Part shown: in pieces, positions 1-7,822 of the stretch
How the letters are laid out: every line of letters begins with the position of its first letter
How positions within the stretch are numbered: position 1 is the stretch's first letter
Source: Flavobacteriaceae bacterium ASP10-09a
GTDB lineage: Bacteria; Bacteroidota; Bacteroidia; Flavobacteriales; Flavobacteriaceae
Direction: 5' to 3'
Assembly: GCA_000981625.1 (NCBI GenBank)
Contig: LAQA01000046.1
Location: 356-33,086, forward strand
Length of the DNA: 32,731 bases
Translations under genes and position numbers: made by a program
Notes under the pieces: generated by a model
The model's database searches: none
What the model saw: only the letters and a program-made list of their open reading frames with translations
What the model was told of the DNA's origin: nothing

Positions 1-119
1 TAAATAAAATTTTAGGAGAAAAAAAGTACGCAGATATAAATGACAATGACAATGCTAGCTTATACATTGTAACGATTACTGGTGATAAGAAAACAAGTAG
101 AATTGAGAGAATAGAATAA
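1..119 (+). CDS. C-terminal fragment of a protein truncated by the window edge (…NKILGEKKYADINDNDNASLYIVTITGDKKTSRIERIE*)
   Basis: Open reading frame from the left edge to TAA at 117-119; not in the ORF track because its start lies outside the window. Family not identified. Confidence 0.55.
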   Translation, partial: NKILGEKKYADINDNDNASLYIVTITGDKKTSRIERIE

Positions 120-204
120 AGAACTATAGTTTGTTTAAGGACTGATTCACAAATATATGGGGATTCATAAATTGATAACTACCTTCTCAAGGATGATTAA
201 ATAA

Positions 205-933
205 CTAATCTAAAATATCAACTTTAATATCTTCTAAAATAATTTCCGATATTTTTTGAAGTTGCTCAGCTTCAAAAGCTTCATCAATATTTATCAAAGA
301 AATTGATTTATTTATAGGTTTATAATTATCATAGTTTGCAAAACGAATTCCGTTTTTAGTAATTTGTTCTTTTAAAGCTCTAAAACGTTTTCCCCCTCCA
401 TTTGTATGATAAGAATACGCTAAATAATCAACGAGAAAATCTTCTTTTCCTATCCAATAAATAAAAACATCTTCAAAATCTTCTCCTCCTCCATTTTCAG
501 AAAAAGTAACTTCAATTTTATAATAATCTTTTCCTTTTATAGTTGATGATGGCAAACGTTTTTCTTGAACTGCTTTATCATTTAATCCATAGGGCAATGC
601 AGAAAAATAATGTACAGAGTTCACTGAATTAGTATATTTTGAAGCCATTAGATCCGTAACTTTAATTTCTTTTTTATTAACAAACCTTTGAAACCCACTA
701 TTACTTAATACATCCTTAATAGAATCAAAATCTCTAGTTAAAATAAAACGACCATTATTTCTTTTTGCGCTATATTTTTTATTTCTAAACTTAAAAGTAA
801 TTTCAGCATTAGAAACCTTATTAGCTCCTGAATTAATAATAGATTTATCAATAATATATTGCGCCGTAAAATCTTTTTTTAAAGGTTTACAAGAAATCAT
901 TAAAACTACAGAAAGTATGTAAAAATATTTCAT
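205..933 (-). CDS. Secreted/lipoprotein of unknown function, resembling the DUF6503-type family
   Basis: 242 aa ORF with an N-terminal lipoprotein signal (MKYFYILSVVLMISC). Confidence 0.75.
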   Translation of the reverse strand: MKYFYILSVVLMISCKPLKKDFTAQYIIDKSIINSGANKVSNAEITFKFRNKKYSAKRNNGRFILTRDFDSIKDVLSNSGFQRFVNKKEIKVTDLMASKYTNSVNSVHYFSALPYGLNDKAVQEKRLPSSTIKGKDYYKIEVTFSENGGGEDFEDVFIYWIGKEDFLVDYLAYSYHTNGGGKRFRALKEQITKNGIRFANYDNYKPINKSISLINIDEAFEAEQLQKISEIILEDIKVDILD

Positions 934-1001
934 TACGTCTTATTTGTTTTTATGCTGTTTTTCATGTGTAAAATTACACTTCTTTATCTTAAGCAAAAAT
1001 G

Positions 1002-1009
1002 TATCTTTG
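1002..1009 (+). promoter_or_regulatory. Bacteroidota -7 element TATCTTTG upstream of smpB
   Basis: Exact match to TAnnTTTG, 29 nt before the smpB ATG at 1039; no clear -33 element. Confidence 0.45.
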
Positions 1010-1038
1010 CTAAAATAATCATAAAATTAAATCGGTCA

Positions 1039-1506
1039 ATGACTGTTCAGAAGAACATAAACATACAGAATAAAAAAGCCCGTTTTGAATTCGAAATTCT
1101 AGACAAATTAGTTGCCGGAATTCAATTAACAGGAACAGAAATAAAATCAATAAGACTAAGTCAGGCTAGAATTACAGAGAGTTTTTGCGAGTTTAATGAA
1201 CGTGGAGAATTGTTTATTATTAATATGTACATTCAAGAATATATGTTTGGACATCATTTTAATCACAAACCAAAAAGTGAACGTAGATTACTCTTAAATA
1301 AACGTGAATTAAAAAGCTTAAGAAAAGATGTTGAGGCCAAAGGAAATACAATTGTTCCATTACGTTTATTTATAAATGAAAGAGGTTTTGCTAAATTAGA
1401 AATTGCTTTAGCGAAAGGAAAGCAAACACATGACAAGCGTGAAGTGCTAAAAGACAGAGATAATAAACGTGATTTAGCTAGAGTTAAAAAGAGTTTTAAT
1501 TCATAA
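1039..1506 (+). CDS. smpB: SsrA-binding protein SmpB
   Basis: Start trimmed to ATG 1039 (MTVQKNINIQNKKARFEFEI…); GTEIKSIR and KGKQTHDKRE…KRDLAR motifs typical of SmpB. Confidence 0.96.
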   Translation: MTVQKNINIQNKKARFEFEILDKLVAGIQLTGTEIKSIRLSQARITESFCEFNERGELFIINMYIQEYMFGHHFNHKPKSERRLLLNKRELKSLRKDVEAKGNTIVPLRLFINERGFAKLEIALAKGKQTHDKREVLKDRDNKRDLARVKKSFNS

Positions 1507-2084
1507 TGTTAAGAGAAAAATTAAAAAATTACCATGTAATTTTAGCTTCTGGTTCTCCAAGAAGACAGCAATTCTTTAAAGATTTAGATATCGATTTTAC
1601 CATCCAACTAAAAGAAGTTGAAGAACTGTATCCAAAAGAATTAAAAGGGACTGAAATCACTGACTTTTTAGCTGATTTAAAATCAAAAGCATTTAATAAC
1701 TTATCAGAAAACGATCTATTAATTACTTCTGACACTATTGTTTGGCTAGATGGAAAAGCATTGGGTAAACCAAAAGATGAATCAGATGCTTTTAAAATGT
1801 TAAGAGATTTATCAGGAAAAAAACACGAAGTAATCACATCAATAAGCATTAAAGGTAAATATTTTCAAAAAATAATTAACGATACAACGATTGTTTCTTT
1901 TAATAATATCACTGACGAAGAGATTCATTATTACATAAAAAACTACAAACCTCTTGACAAAGCTGGAGGTTACGGAATTCAGGAATGGATTGGTTTTATT
2001 GCCATTAACAAAATAGAAGGTAGCTATTTTAATGTAGTAGGATTGCCTGTTCATAAACTTTACAAAGAGTTGATAAATTTATAA
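1506..2084 (+). CDS. maf: Maf family nucleotide pyrophosphatase
   Basis: ASGSPRRQQ, SDTIVWLDGKALGKPKD and DKAGGYGIQEW motifs; start overlaps the smpB stop. Confidence 0.93.
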   Translation: MLREKLKNYHVILASGSPRRQQFFKDLDIDFTIQLKEVEELYPKELKGTEITDFLADLKSKAFNNLSENDLLITSDTIVWLDGKALGKPKDESDAFKMLRDLSGKKHEVITSISIKGKYFQKIINDTTIVSFNNITDEEIHYYIKNYKPLDKAGGYGIQEWIGFIAINKIEGSYFNVVGLPVHKLYKELINL

Positions 2085-2117
2085 ATTCTCACCAAATCTA
2101 TTTAAAATTATTAAAAA

Positions 2118-2154
2118 ATTAGACTTTCTCACATTATGTTAAAAAGTCTTTTTT
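2118..2154 (+). terminator. Intrinsic terminator downstream of smpB-maf
   Basis: AGACTTT … AAAGTCT inverted repeat followed by a T tract. Confidence 0.55.
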
Positions 2155-2232
2155 CTATTCTCTCATTTCTCTTCTTTAAGGTGAAATAAAAGTTTATTTT
2201 TACGCAAAATTTTACAACACAACACACTCATA

Positions 2233-3186
2233 ATGAAAAAATACACATACACAGAAAAAAAAGACACACGTTCTGGTTTTGGTGATGGTTTAACAGAATT
2301 AGGAAGAACAAATCCAAACGTAGTTGCTTTATGTGCAGATTTAGTTGGTTCTTTAAAAATGGATCAATTTATTAAAGAAAATCCAGAGCGATTTTTCCAA
2401 ATTGGAATTGCAGAAGCAAATATGATTGGTATTGCTGCTGGTTTAACTATTGGAGGTAAAATTCCTTTTACAGGAACATTTGCTAACTTTTCTACAGGTA
2501 GAGTTTATGATCAAATTCGTCAATCTGTAGCGTATTCTGGTAAAAATGTAAAAATTTGTGCATCACATGCAGGAGTGACTTTAGGAGAAGACGGAGCAAC
2601 TCACCAAATATTAGAAGATATTGGTTTGATGAAAATGTTACCAGGAATGACTGTAATAAATCCTTGTGACTACAATCAAACAAAAGCGGCAACTTTAGCA
2701 ATTGCAGATTTTGACGGTCCTGTCTACTTACGTTTTGGGCGTCCAAAAGTCCCTGTATTTATGCCAGCAGATGAAAAATTTGAAATTGGTAAAGGAATTC
2801 AATTAACAGAAGGAACAGATGTAACTATTGTTGCAACGGGTCATTTAGTTTGGGAATCTCTGCAAGCTGCTGAACAATTAGAGGCAGAGGGAATTTCTGT
2901 AGACGTCATAAATATTCATACAATTAAGCCTTTAGATGAAGAGATCATCTTAAAATCTGTTGCAAAAACAGGTTGTATTGTTACTGCTGAAGAGCACAAT
3001 AAATTAGGTGGCTTAGGAGAAAGTGTTGCAAGAACTTTAGCTTTAAACAATCCAACTCCACAAGAATTTATCGCTACTAACGATACTTTTGGTGAATCTG
3101 GAACGCCTGCTCAATTAATGGCAAAATATGGTTTAGATGCTGCTGCAGTTGTAAAAGCTGTTAAAAAAGTAATTTCTAGAAAATAA
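2233..3186 (+). CDS. Transketolase, C-terminal subunit (split transketolase)
   Basis: 317 aa; pyrimidine-binding and C-terminal transketolase regions (IGIAEANMIGIAAGL, GATHQILEDIGLMK). No TPP-binding N-terminal half. Confidence 0.93.
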   Translation: MKKYTYTEKKDTRSGFGDGLTELGRTNPNVVALCADLVGSLKMDQFIKENPERFFQIGIAEANMIGIAAGLTIGGKIPFTGTFANFSTGRVYDQIRQSVAYSGKNVKICASHAGVTLGEDGATHQILEDIGLMKMLPGMTVINPCDYNQTKAATLAIADFDGPVYLRFGRPKVPVFMPADEKFEIGKGIQLTEGTDVTIVATGHLVWESLQAAEQLEAEGISVDVINIHTIKPLDEEIILKSVAKTGCIVTAEEHNKLGGLGESVARTLALNNPTPQEFIATNDTFGESGTPAQLMAKYGLDAAAVVKAVKKVISRK

Positions 3187-3234
3187 TAACGTTTGTATCT
3201 TTACAAAGTTTTACAATAACATAAAATTTATACA

Positions 3235-3837
3235 ATGAAAAAAGTAATCTTAATATTGTGTTTGGTTTTTGGATTTAGTCAAATCTCTAATGCACAAGTA
3301 GCTTTTGGTATTAAAGGTGGTGTAAACTACAATTCTAATTCTATTAAAGAATCAGGAACTGATGTGTTTTCTGGAGCAAAAAGTAAAACGGGTTACCATG
3401 CAGGAGTTTGGTTGCGTTTAAAAGTACCAGTTTTAGGCCTTTATATTAGACCTGAATTCGTCTACACCAATTTAGAAAATGAAGTTTATTACCAAACTGC
3501 CGCAAAAACAACTACTCATAGTTTTCAAAAAATTGATATTCCTGTTTTATTTGGGAAAAAGTTTTTTGGGGTTGGTAATATTTATATTGGTCCCTCTTTT
3601 CAATATGTTTTAGCTTCTGATTTTAATATTGAAGATATTAAAAATGTAGATTCAGAAGGTTTTACAATGGGAGTTCAATTTGGTGGTGGAATTGAGCTTG
3701 GAAAATTAGGAATAGATGTGCGATGGGAAAGAGGTTTTTCTGGCATAGAAAGTTCTTTGGTGAGTTCTACTGGAGTTCCTGTTAATTTTGATACTCGTAT
3801 TAATCAAATTATAATTGGTTTGTCTTACAGACTATAA
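3235..3837 (+). CDS. Outer membrane beta-barrel protein (PorT-like fold)
   Basis: Signal peptide (MKKVILILCLVFGFSQISNAQ), alternating beta strands, C-terminal IIIGLSYRL. Confidence 0.82.
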   Translation: MKKVILILCLVFGFSQISNAQVAFGIKGGVNYNSNSIKESGTDVFSGAKSKTGYHAGVWLRLKVPVLGLYIRPEFVYTNLENEVYYQTAAKTTTHSFQKIDIPVLFGKKFFGVGNIYIGPSFQYVLASDFNIEDIKNVDSEGFTMGVQFGGGIELGKLGIDVRWERGFSGIESSLVSSTGVPVNFDTRINQIIIGLSYRL

Positions 3838-3861
3838 TCAAGATAAAATAATTGTACAAAA

Positions 3862-3894
3862 AAAATGCTCTTGATAAATCAAGAGCATTTTTTT
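3862..3894. terminator. Terminator hairpin, probably bidirectional between convergent genes
   Basis: AAAATGCTCTTGA-taaa-TCAAGAGCATTTT followed by T-rich sequence. Confidence 0.85.
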
Positions 3895-3915
3895 ATTATA
3901 TAATAATTAAATAAG

Positions 3916-4791
3916 TTACTTAACATCAGGATTTAAATAATCTGCTAAAGTTGGGTTGTTAGGGTCATTGAAATCATTTGCTGGGTTTCCATCTCCATTA
4001 GCATCTTCATTTACAGTTAATGTTCCATCCCCGTCATCATCTAAATCAAAGAAATTTGGGATACCATCCGCATCTGTATCATCATTTCTAGGATCATCAT
4101 TACCATCTACATCTTCATTAATTGAAGGTATCCCATCATTATCATGATCTGTATCTTTAACTATATCATATAAATCAATATAAAAAAGTAGACATTCATT
4201 TTCTAAAATAGGCCCTTGACCTGTGTTAGCATATGCCAAACCAGAAGGTACAAATAAAACTCCATTACCCCCATTTTCGTATGTAATAGGTCCATTATCT
4301 GTAATGTTTTTACCGCCTTTAAAATTGGTAAAACCATGAGACCAACCTCTAATAACTCCATTAAGTGTAAACCAAACATTTGAATTATTATCAACTGATG
4401 CACTAAGACTATCTGTTGTTACAATTCTTTGACCGTAATATTTAACAAATACAGAATCCATAACAGTTGGATACCCTTTATCTGGATCTGGAGTTCCTTC
4501 TCTGTTAATATAATAGTATAGAGTATAATCGATATCAAACTCTGTTACAATCATTGATTTTAATTTTGAAGTATCATCATATAGTGCTGTTTGACCAGAA
4601 ACTAAGACTTTTACAGAATCTACAGAAGTATCAAAGTAATGAGTTTTTAAAAATTTAACTAAAGTATCATTATCAATTAAAGCTTGTGCTTCATAATCAA
4701 AATCATCTATTGGTGTGGTATTACTAGTTCCGCAAGAGTATATTAGAATTATAACTATTGCAAATGCAAAAATATTTTTTATTTTATTCAT
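3916..4791 (-). CDS. FKBP-type peptidyl-prolyl isomerase lipoprotein with acidic Ca2+-binding-like C-terminal repeats
   Basis: Lipoprotein signal (IVIILIYSC); FKBP-like VIRGWSHGF…GGNGVLFVPSGLAYAN; C-terminal DNDGIPSINEDVDGND…DADGIPNFFDLDDDGDGT repeats. Confidence 0.85.
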   Translation of the reverse strand: MNKIKNIFAFAIVIILIYSCGTSNTTPIDDFDYEAQALIDNDTLVKFLKTHYFDTSVDSVKVLVSGQTALYDDTSKLKSMIVTEFDIDYTLYYYINREGTPDPDKGYPTVMDSVFVKYYGQRIVTTDSLSASVDNNSNVWFTLNGVIRGWSHGFTNFKGGKNITDNGPITYENGGNGVLFVPSGLAYANTGQGPILENECLLFYIDLYDIVKDTDHDNDGIPSINEDVDGNDDPRNDDTDADGIPNFFDLDDDGDGTLTVNEDANGDGNPANDFNDPNNPTLADYLNPDVK

Positions 4792-4829
4792 TTAATCTTA
4801 AAATTTGAGCGTGCAATTTACCAATTTTA

Positions 4830-4837
4830 TACCTTTG
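4830..4837 (+). promoter_or_regulatory. Bacteroidota -7 element TACCTTTG upstream of the S4 protein
   Basis: Exact match to TAnnTTTG, 33 nt before the ATG. Confidence 0.4.
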
Positions 4838-4870
4838 TAAAAAGACAAACGTTATATTTTAACTATTTTT

Positions 4871-5260
4871 ATGAGAATTGATAAATACTTATGGTGCATT
4901 CGAGTTTTTAAAACGAGAACTATTGCAACCACTGCCTGCAAAAAAGGACAAATAAAGATTGAAAATAAAAATATAAAACCCTCTAAAGAAGTTTTTGGAG
5001 ATGAATTAATTTTAGTTAGAAAAAATCAAATTAATTATCAAATAAAAGTTTTAGATTTACCAGAAAGTAGAGTTGGCGCAAAATTAGTTGATCTTTATAG
5101 AAAAGATATTACTCCAAAAGAGGAATTTGAAAAAAATGAGCTTTTAAAATATTCTAAAGATTACTACCGTAAAAAAGGTGCAGGAAGACCAACTAAAAAA
5201 GACAGAAGAGATATAGAAGGGTATCAAGAAGATACAGAAGATACAGAAGAAGACTTATGA
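4871..5260 (+). CDS. RNA-binding S4 domain protein (Hsp15-like)
   Basis: MRIDKYLWCIRVFKTRTIATTACKKGQIKIEN is a canonical S4/Hsp15 N-terminus. Confidence 0.93.
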   Translation: MRIDKYLWCIRVFKTRTIATTACKKGQIKIENKNIKPSKEVFGDELILVRKNQINYQIKVLDLPESRVGAKLVDLYRKDITPKEEFEKNELLKYSKDYYRKKGAGRPTKKDRRDIEGYQEDTEDTEEDL

Positions 5261-5760
5261 CAACAGAAAGTAACATCATATTAAATTCAGTTCAGGTTAA
5301 TCAAAAGATTAAAAGAATTGCCTACCAAATATATGAAAGCAATAGTAATGAAAAAGAGGTAATTATTGCTGGTATCATTGGAAATGGTTTCGTTTTTGCA
5401 GAAAAATTAGTAGAAACTCTTAAAGAAATTTCCACTTTAAAAGCAACAATTTGCCAAGTAAATATCAATAAAAAAAAACCCTTAGATCCTATTACAACCT
5501 CTCTACAAGTTAAAGATTATAAAAATAAATCATTGGTTTTGGTTGATGATGTTTTAAATTCTGGAACTACTTTAATTTACGGAGTAAAACACTTTTTAGA
5601 TGTTCCTTTAAAAAGGTTTAAAACTGCGGTTTTAGTAAATAGAAATCATAAAAAATATCCTATAAAAGCAGATTTTAAAGGCGTTTCTTTATCAACTTCA
5701 ATAAAAGAGCATATTCAAATTGATTTTTCAGAAAAAGGGGCTAAAGCCTATTTAGTTTAA
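5257..5760 (+). CDS. Phosphoribosyltransferase family protein (PyrR-like)
   Basis: PRPP-binding loop LVLVDDVLNSGTTL; 4-nt overlap with the previous gene. Confidence 0.9.
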   Translation: MTTESNIILNSVQVNQKIKRIAYQIYESNSNEKEVIIAGIIGNGFVFAEKLVETLKEISTLKATICQVNINKKKPLDPITTSLQVKDYKNKSLVLVDDVLNSGTTLIYGVKHFLDVPLKRFKTAVLVNRNHKKYPIKADFKGVSLSTSIKEHIQIDFSEKGAKAYLV

Positions 5761-6267
5761 TAATTTTTCTAATTCTAATGCAACTTCATTTTTAGTTTTG
5801 TCATCAATTTTAATCTTCATTTTAGCTTGCTCGTAAAAAGGAAGTCTTTCAAAAATATGTTTAGCGACAAACTCGGTAATTTTATCGTCTCCTAAAATAG
5901 AAATTAATGGTCTTTTACTTTTGTCATTAATCAATCTTTTGGAAATCGTTGGAATACTACCCTGTAAATAAACAGAAATGGTATCTTGTTTATTGATTTC
6001 ATTCATATTATTTCCATAACAAGGGGTTCCTCCTCCTAGAGAAAGTATAAAATCGTCGTCTTTAGAGAGTATTTCTATTAAATATTTGCTTTCAATTCGT
6101 CTAAAATAGATTTCACCTTTCTGTTTAAAAAGGTCGGCAATAGACATGTTTTCCTTTTCAATAATGTAGTCATCTAAATCTATAAACCTCAAAGACAACT
6201 TCTTAGAAAGTGTTTTTCCAATGCTAGATTTTCCAGAAGCCATGTAACCTAATAGAACTATTTTCAA
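5752..6267 (-). CDS. aroK: Shikimate kinase
   Basis: Walker A GYMASGKSSIGKTLS, FIDLDDYI, LGGGTPC motifs. Confidence 0.95.
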   Translation of the reverse strand: MKIVLLGYMASGKSSIGKTLSKKLSLRFIDLDDYIIEKENMSIADLFKQKGEIYFRRIESKYLIEILSKDDDFILSLGGGTPCYGNNMNEINKQDTISVYLQGSIPTISKRLINDKSKRPLISILGDDKITEFVAKHIFERLPFYEQAKMKIKIDDKTKNEVALELEKLLN

Positions 6268-6313
6268 TTTTATATATTTTCAACAAATATCTTAAAAATT
6301 ATTCAATTTTATA

Positions 6314-6344
6314 TTTCTAATTTCAATGATTGATAGTATATTTG
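6314..6344 (+). promoter_or_regulatory. Bacteroidota housekeeping promoter for the tRNA unit (TTTC-N19-TATATTTG)
   Basis: TTTC 6314-6317, 19-nt spacer, TATATTTG 6337-6344; tRNA-Lys begins at 6362. Confidence 0.75.
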
Positions 6345-6361
6345 CAGCCTGGTTAAATTAA

Positions 6362-6434
6362 GACCTGGTAGCTCAGTTGGTAGAGCATCTCCCTTTTAAG
6401 GAGAGGGTCCTGGGTTCGAGCCCCAGCCCGGTCA
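6362..6434 (+). tRNA. tRNA-Lys (anticodon TTT)
   Basis: Cloverleaf: GACCTGG/CCCGGTC acceptor (one T·C mismatch), TCTCC-CTTTTAA-GGAGA anticodon arm, CTGGG-TTCGAGC-CCCAG T arm. Confidence 0.95.
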
Positions 6435-6435
6435 C

Positions 6436-6468
6436 AAAAAAAGTTAAGCTATAAAGCTTAACTTTTTT
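6436..6468 (+). terminator. Hairpin with T tract between the two tRNA genes
   Basis: AAAAAAGTTAAGCT-ataa-AGCTTAACTTTTTT. Confidence 0.7.
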
Positions 6469-6485
6469 GTTTTAGTTCTTTAAAA

Positions 6486-6569
6486 GCGCGTATGGCGGAA
6501 TTGGTAGACGTGCAAGCTTGAGGGGTTTGTGTTCGCAAGAACGTGCTGGTTCGACTCCAGTTACGCGCA
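6486..6569 (+). tRNA. tRNA-Leu (anticodon GAG)
   Basis: Perfect GCGCGTA/TACGCGC acceptor, CAAGC-TTGAGGG-GTTTG anticodon arm, long variable arm, GCTGG-TTCGACT-CCAGT T arm. Confidence 0.93.
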
Positions 6570-6643
6570 CTTTTTTAGAATTAAAATAACTTCTTCACAA
6601 AATATTAACCTTTCTGTAGCGTTTTATACTTAGTTTTACATTT

Positions 6644-7447
6644 ATGCAAAAGAACCTATTTATTTTGTGCTTATTTTTAAGTTTAAGCGCATTTTCTCAA
6701 AAAGATACTATAAGGTCTAAAACCTTAAAAGGGCAGATTATACATGCTCTAGATAAGCGTCCTTTAAGTGCGGCACATGTTTTAAACTTAAATACTGTGC
6801 AAGGTACAATTACTAACGAAAAAGGTTTTTTTGAGCTTCCAACAAGAACAAATGATACTATTTTAGTTTCTTATTTAGGTTTTTCTTCTATTAAATTAAA
6901 AATCACTAACGATTTATTAAAAGGAAATGAGCTAGAAATTGCACTTTATGAAAAGCCTGAAGAAATTAAAGAAATTATTATAAGGTCTACTAAATTAATT
7001 GGTGTTTTAGAAGTTGATATTAAACAAGTACCAAAAGATAGATTTACTAGAATTCATATTAATGGATTGCCACAAACATACGAAGTAGGGAAACCAAAAG
7101 GTAAGAATTTCGCCTCTCCTATTGCGGCTTTATTTCAACCTGTAGATTTCTTATACAATCTTTTTGGGAAGAAGCCTCAACAGCTAAAAAAGCTTCAGAA
7201 ACTAAAAAAAGAAGATGATTTGCGTAAAATGTTAGCAGGTAAGTTTGATAGAGAAGTTATGATGGAATATCTAGATATGGATAGGCAAGAATTGACAGAT
7301 CTACTTACTGACTGCAGTTACTCTGATTACTTTATTAAAAAAGCATCAGATTTACAGATGATTGAAGCAATATTAGATTGTTATGAGACCTACAAGGCTC
7401 TCAAAAAAGGTAAAATAGAACGCGATAAAATTCCTGTAAAAAATTAA
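6644..7447 (+). CDS. Carboxypeptidase-like regulatory domain (CarboxypepD_reg-like) secreted protein
   Basis: Signal peptide; LKGQIIHALDKRPLSAAHVLNLNTVQGTITNEKGFFELP is a typical CarboxypepD_reg-like beta-sandwich. Confidence 0.85.
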   Translation: MQKNLFILCLFLSLSAFSQKDTIRSKTLKGQIIHALDKRPLSAAHVLNLNTVQGTITNEKGFFELPTRTNDTILVSYLGFSSIKLKITNDLLKGNELEIALYEKPEEIKEIIIRSTKLIGVLEVDIKQVPKDRFTRIHINGLPQTYEVGKPKGKNFASPIAALFQPVDFLYNLFGKKPQQLKKLQKLKKEDDLRKMLAGKFDREVMMEYLDMDRQELTDLLTDCSYSDYFIKKASDLQMIEAILDCYETYKALKKGKIERDKIPVKN

Positions 7448-7460
7448 TTCTTTTAAAACT

Positions 7461-7492
7461 GAAAAGAGCCAAAAGCAATGTGCTTTTAGCTC
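7461..7492 (-). terminator. Hairpin terminator reading on the minus strand, downstream of the 43-codon sORF
   Basis: Minus strand GAGC-T-AAAAGCA-cat-TGCTTTT-G-GCTC followed by TTTT; 12-bp stem including one G·U pair. Confidence 0.6.
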
Positions 7493-7504
7493 CAATCAAC
7501 TATT

Positions 7505-7529
7505 ACTAACTAACTAACTAACTAACTAA
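7505..7529. repeat. Tetranucleotide tandem repeat (ACTA)n, about 6.25 copies
   Basis: actaactaactaactaactaactaa read directly; TTAG on the minus strand. Confidence 0.95.
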
Positions 7530-7657
7530 AATACAGTTGTTATGTATTTGTAGTTATAATTTCTTCTTGAATTCCAAGTTGCTCTTTTTGATTGGAAGAT
7601 AGTTCCAGAATTGTTAACCTTTTTATCTATGTTATTTGTTTCTTTTAATTTCATCAT
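7526..7657 (-). CDS. Candidate small basic protein, 43 aa: MMKLKETNNIDKKVNNSGTIFQSKRATWNSRRNYNYKYITTVF
   Basis: Uninterrupted minus-strand ORF, ATG ATG start and TAG stop, flanked by an ECF-like promoter and a hairpin terminator; absent from the ORF track. Confidence 0.55.
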   Translation of the reverse strand: MMKLKETNNIDKKVNNSGTIFQSKRATWNSRRNYNYKYITTVF

Positions 7658-7681
7658 TATGAATTTTAATTTCACTTATAA

Positions 7682-7706
7682 GACGGATACATCATTAAAA
7701 AGTTAC
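7682..7706 (-). promoter_or_regulatory. ECF-sigma-type promoter candidate: GTAAC-N16-CGTC
   Basis: Minus strand GTAAC (7706-7702), 16-nt spacer, CGTCTTAT beginning at 7685; about 25 nt from the CGTC to the sORF start. Confidence 0.5.
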
Positions 7707-7822
7707 ACGTTTTTCTTTAGTTTAACAGAACTTTAAGACTACTAAAATTAGTATTTCTAATTATAAAAAAGTAATAACTATTAAACGCTATTTTTATAAA
7801 ATTAAAAACAATATTGAATTCA

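Noticed and set aside
1529-2054. Minus-strand ORFs 1529-1849 and 1839-2054
   Set aside because: Lie entirely antisense to maf, which has clear family motifs.
2492-2746. Minus-strand ORF antisense to transketolase
   Set aside because: Shadow ORF inside a conserved gene; no plausible product.
3956-4403. ORFs 3956-4147 (+) and 4203-4403 (-) inside the FKBP gene
   Set aside because: Low-complexity Ser/Pro translation of the acidic repeat region, and an out-of-frame overlap; both are shadows.
5227-5253. GAAGATACA-type short repeat at the end of the S4 gene
   Set aside because: Encodes a short acidic EDTEDTEE tail; too few copies to treat as more than local low complexity.
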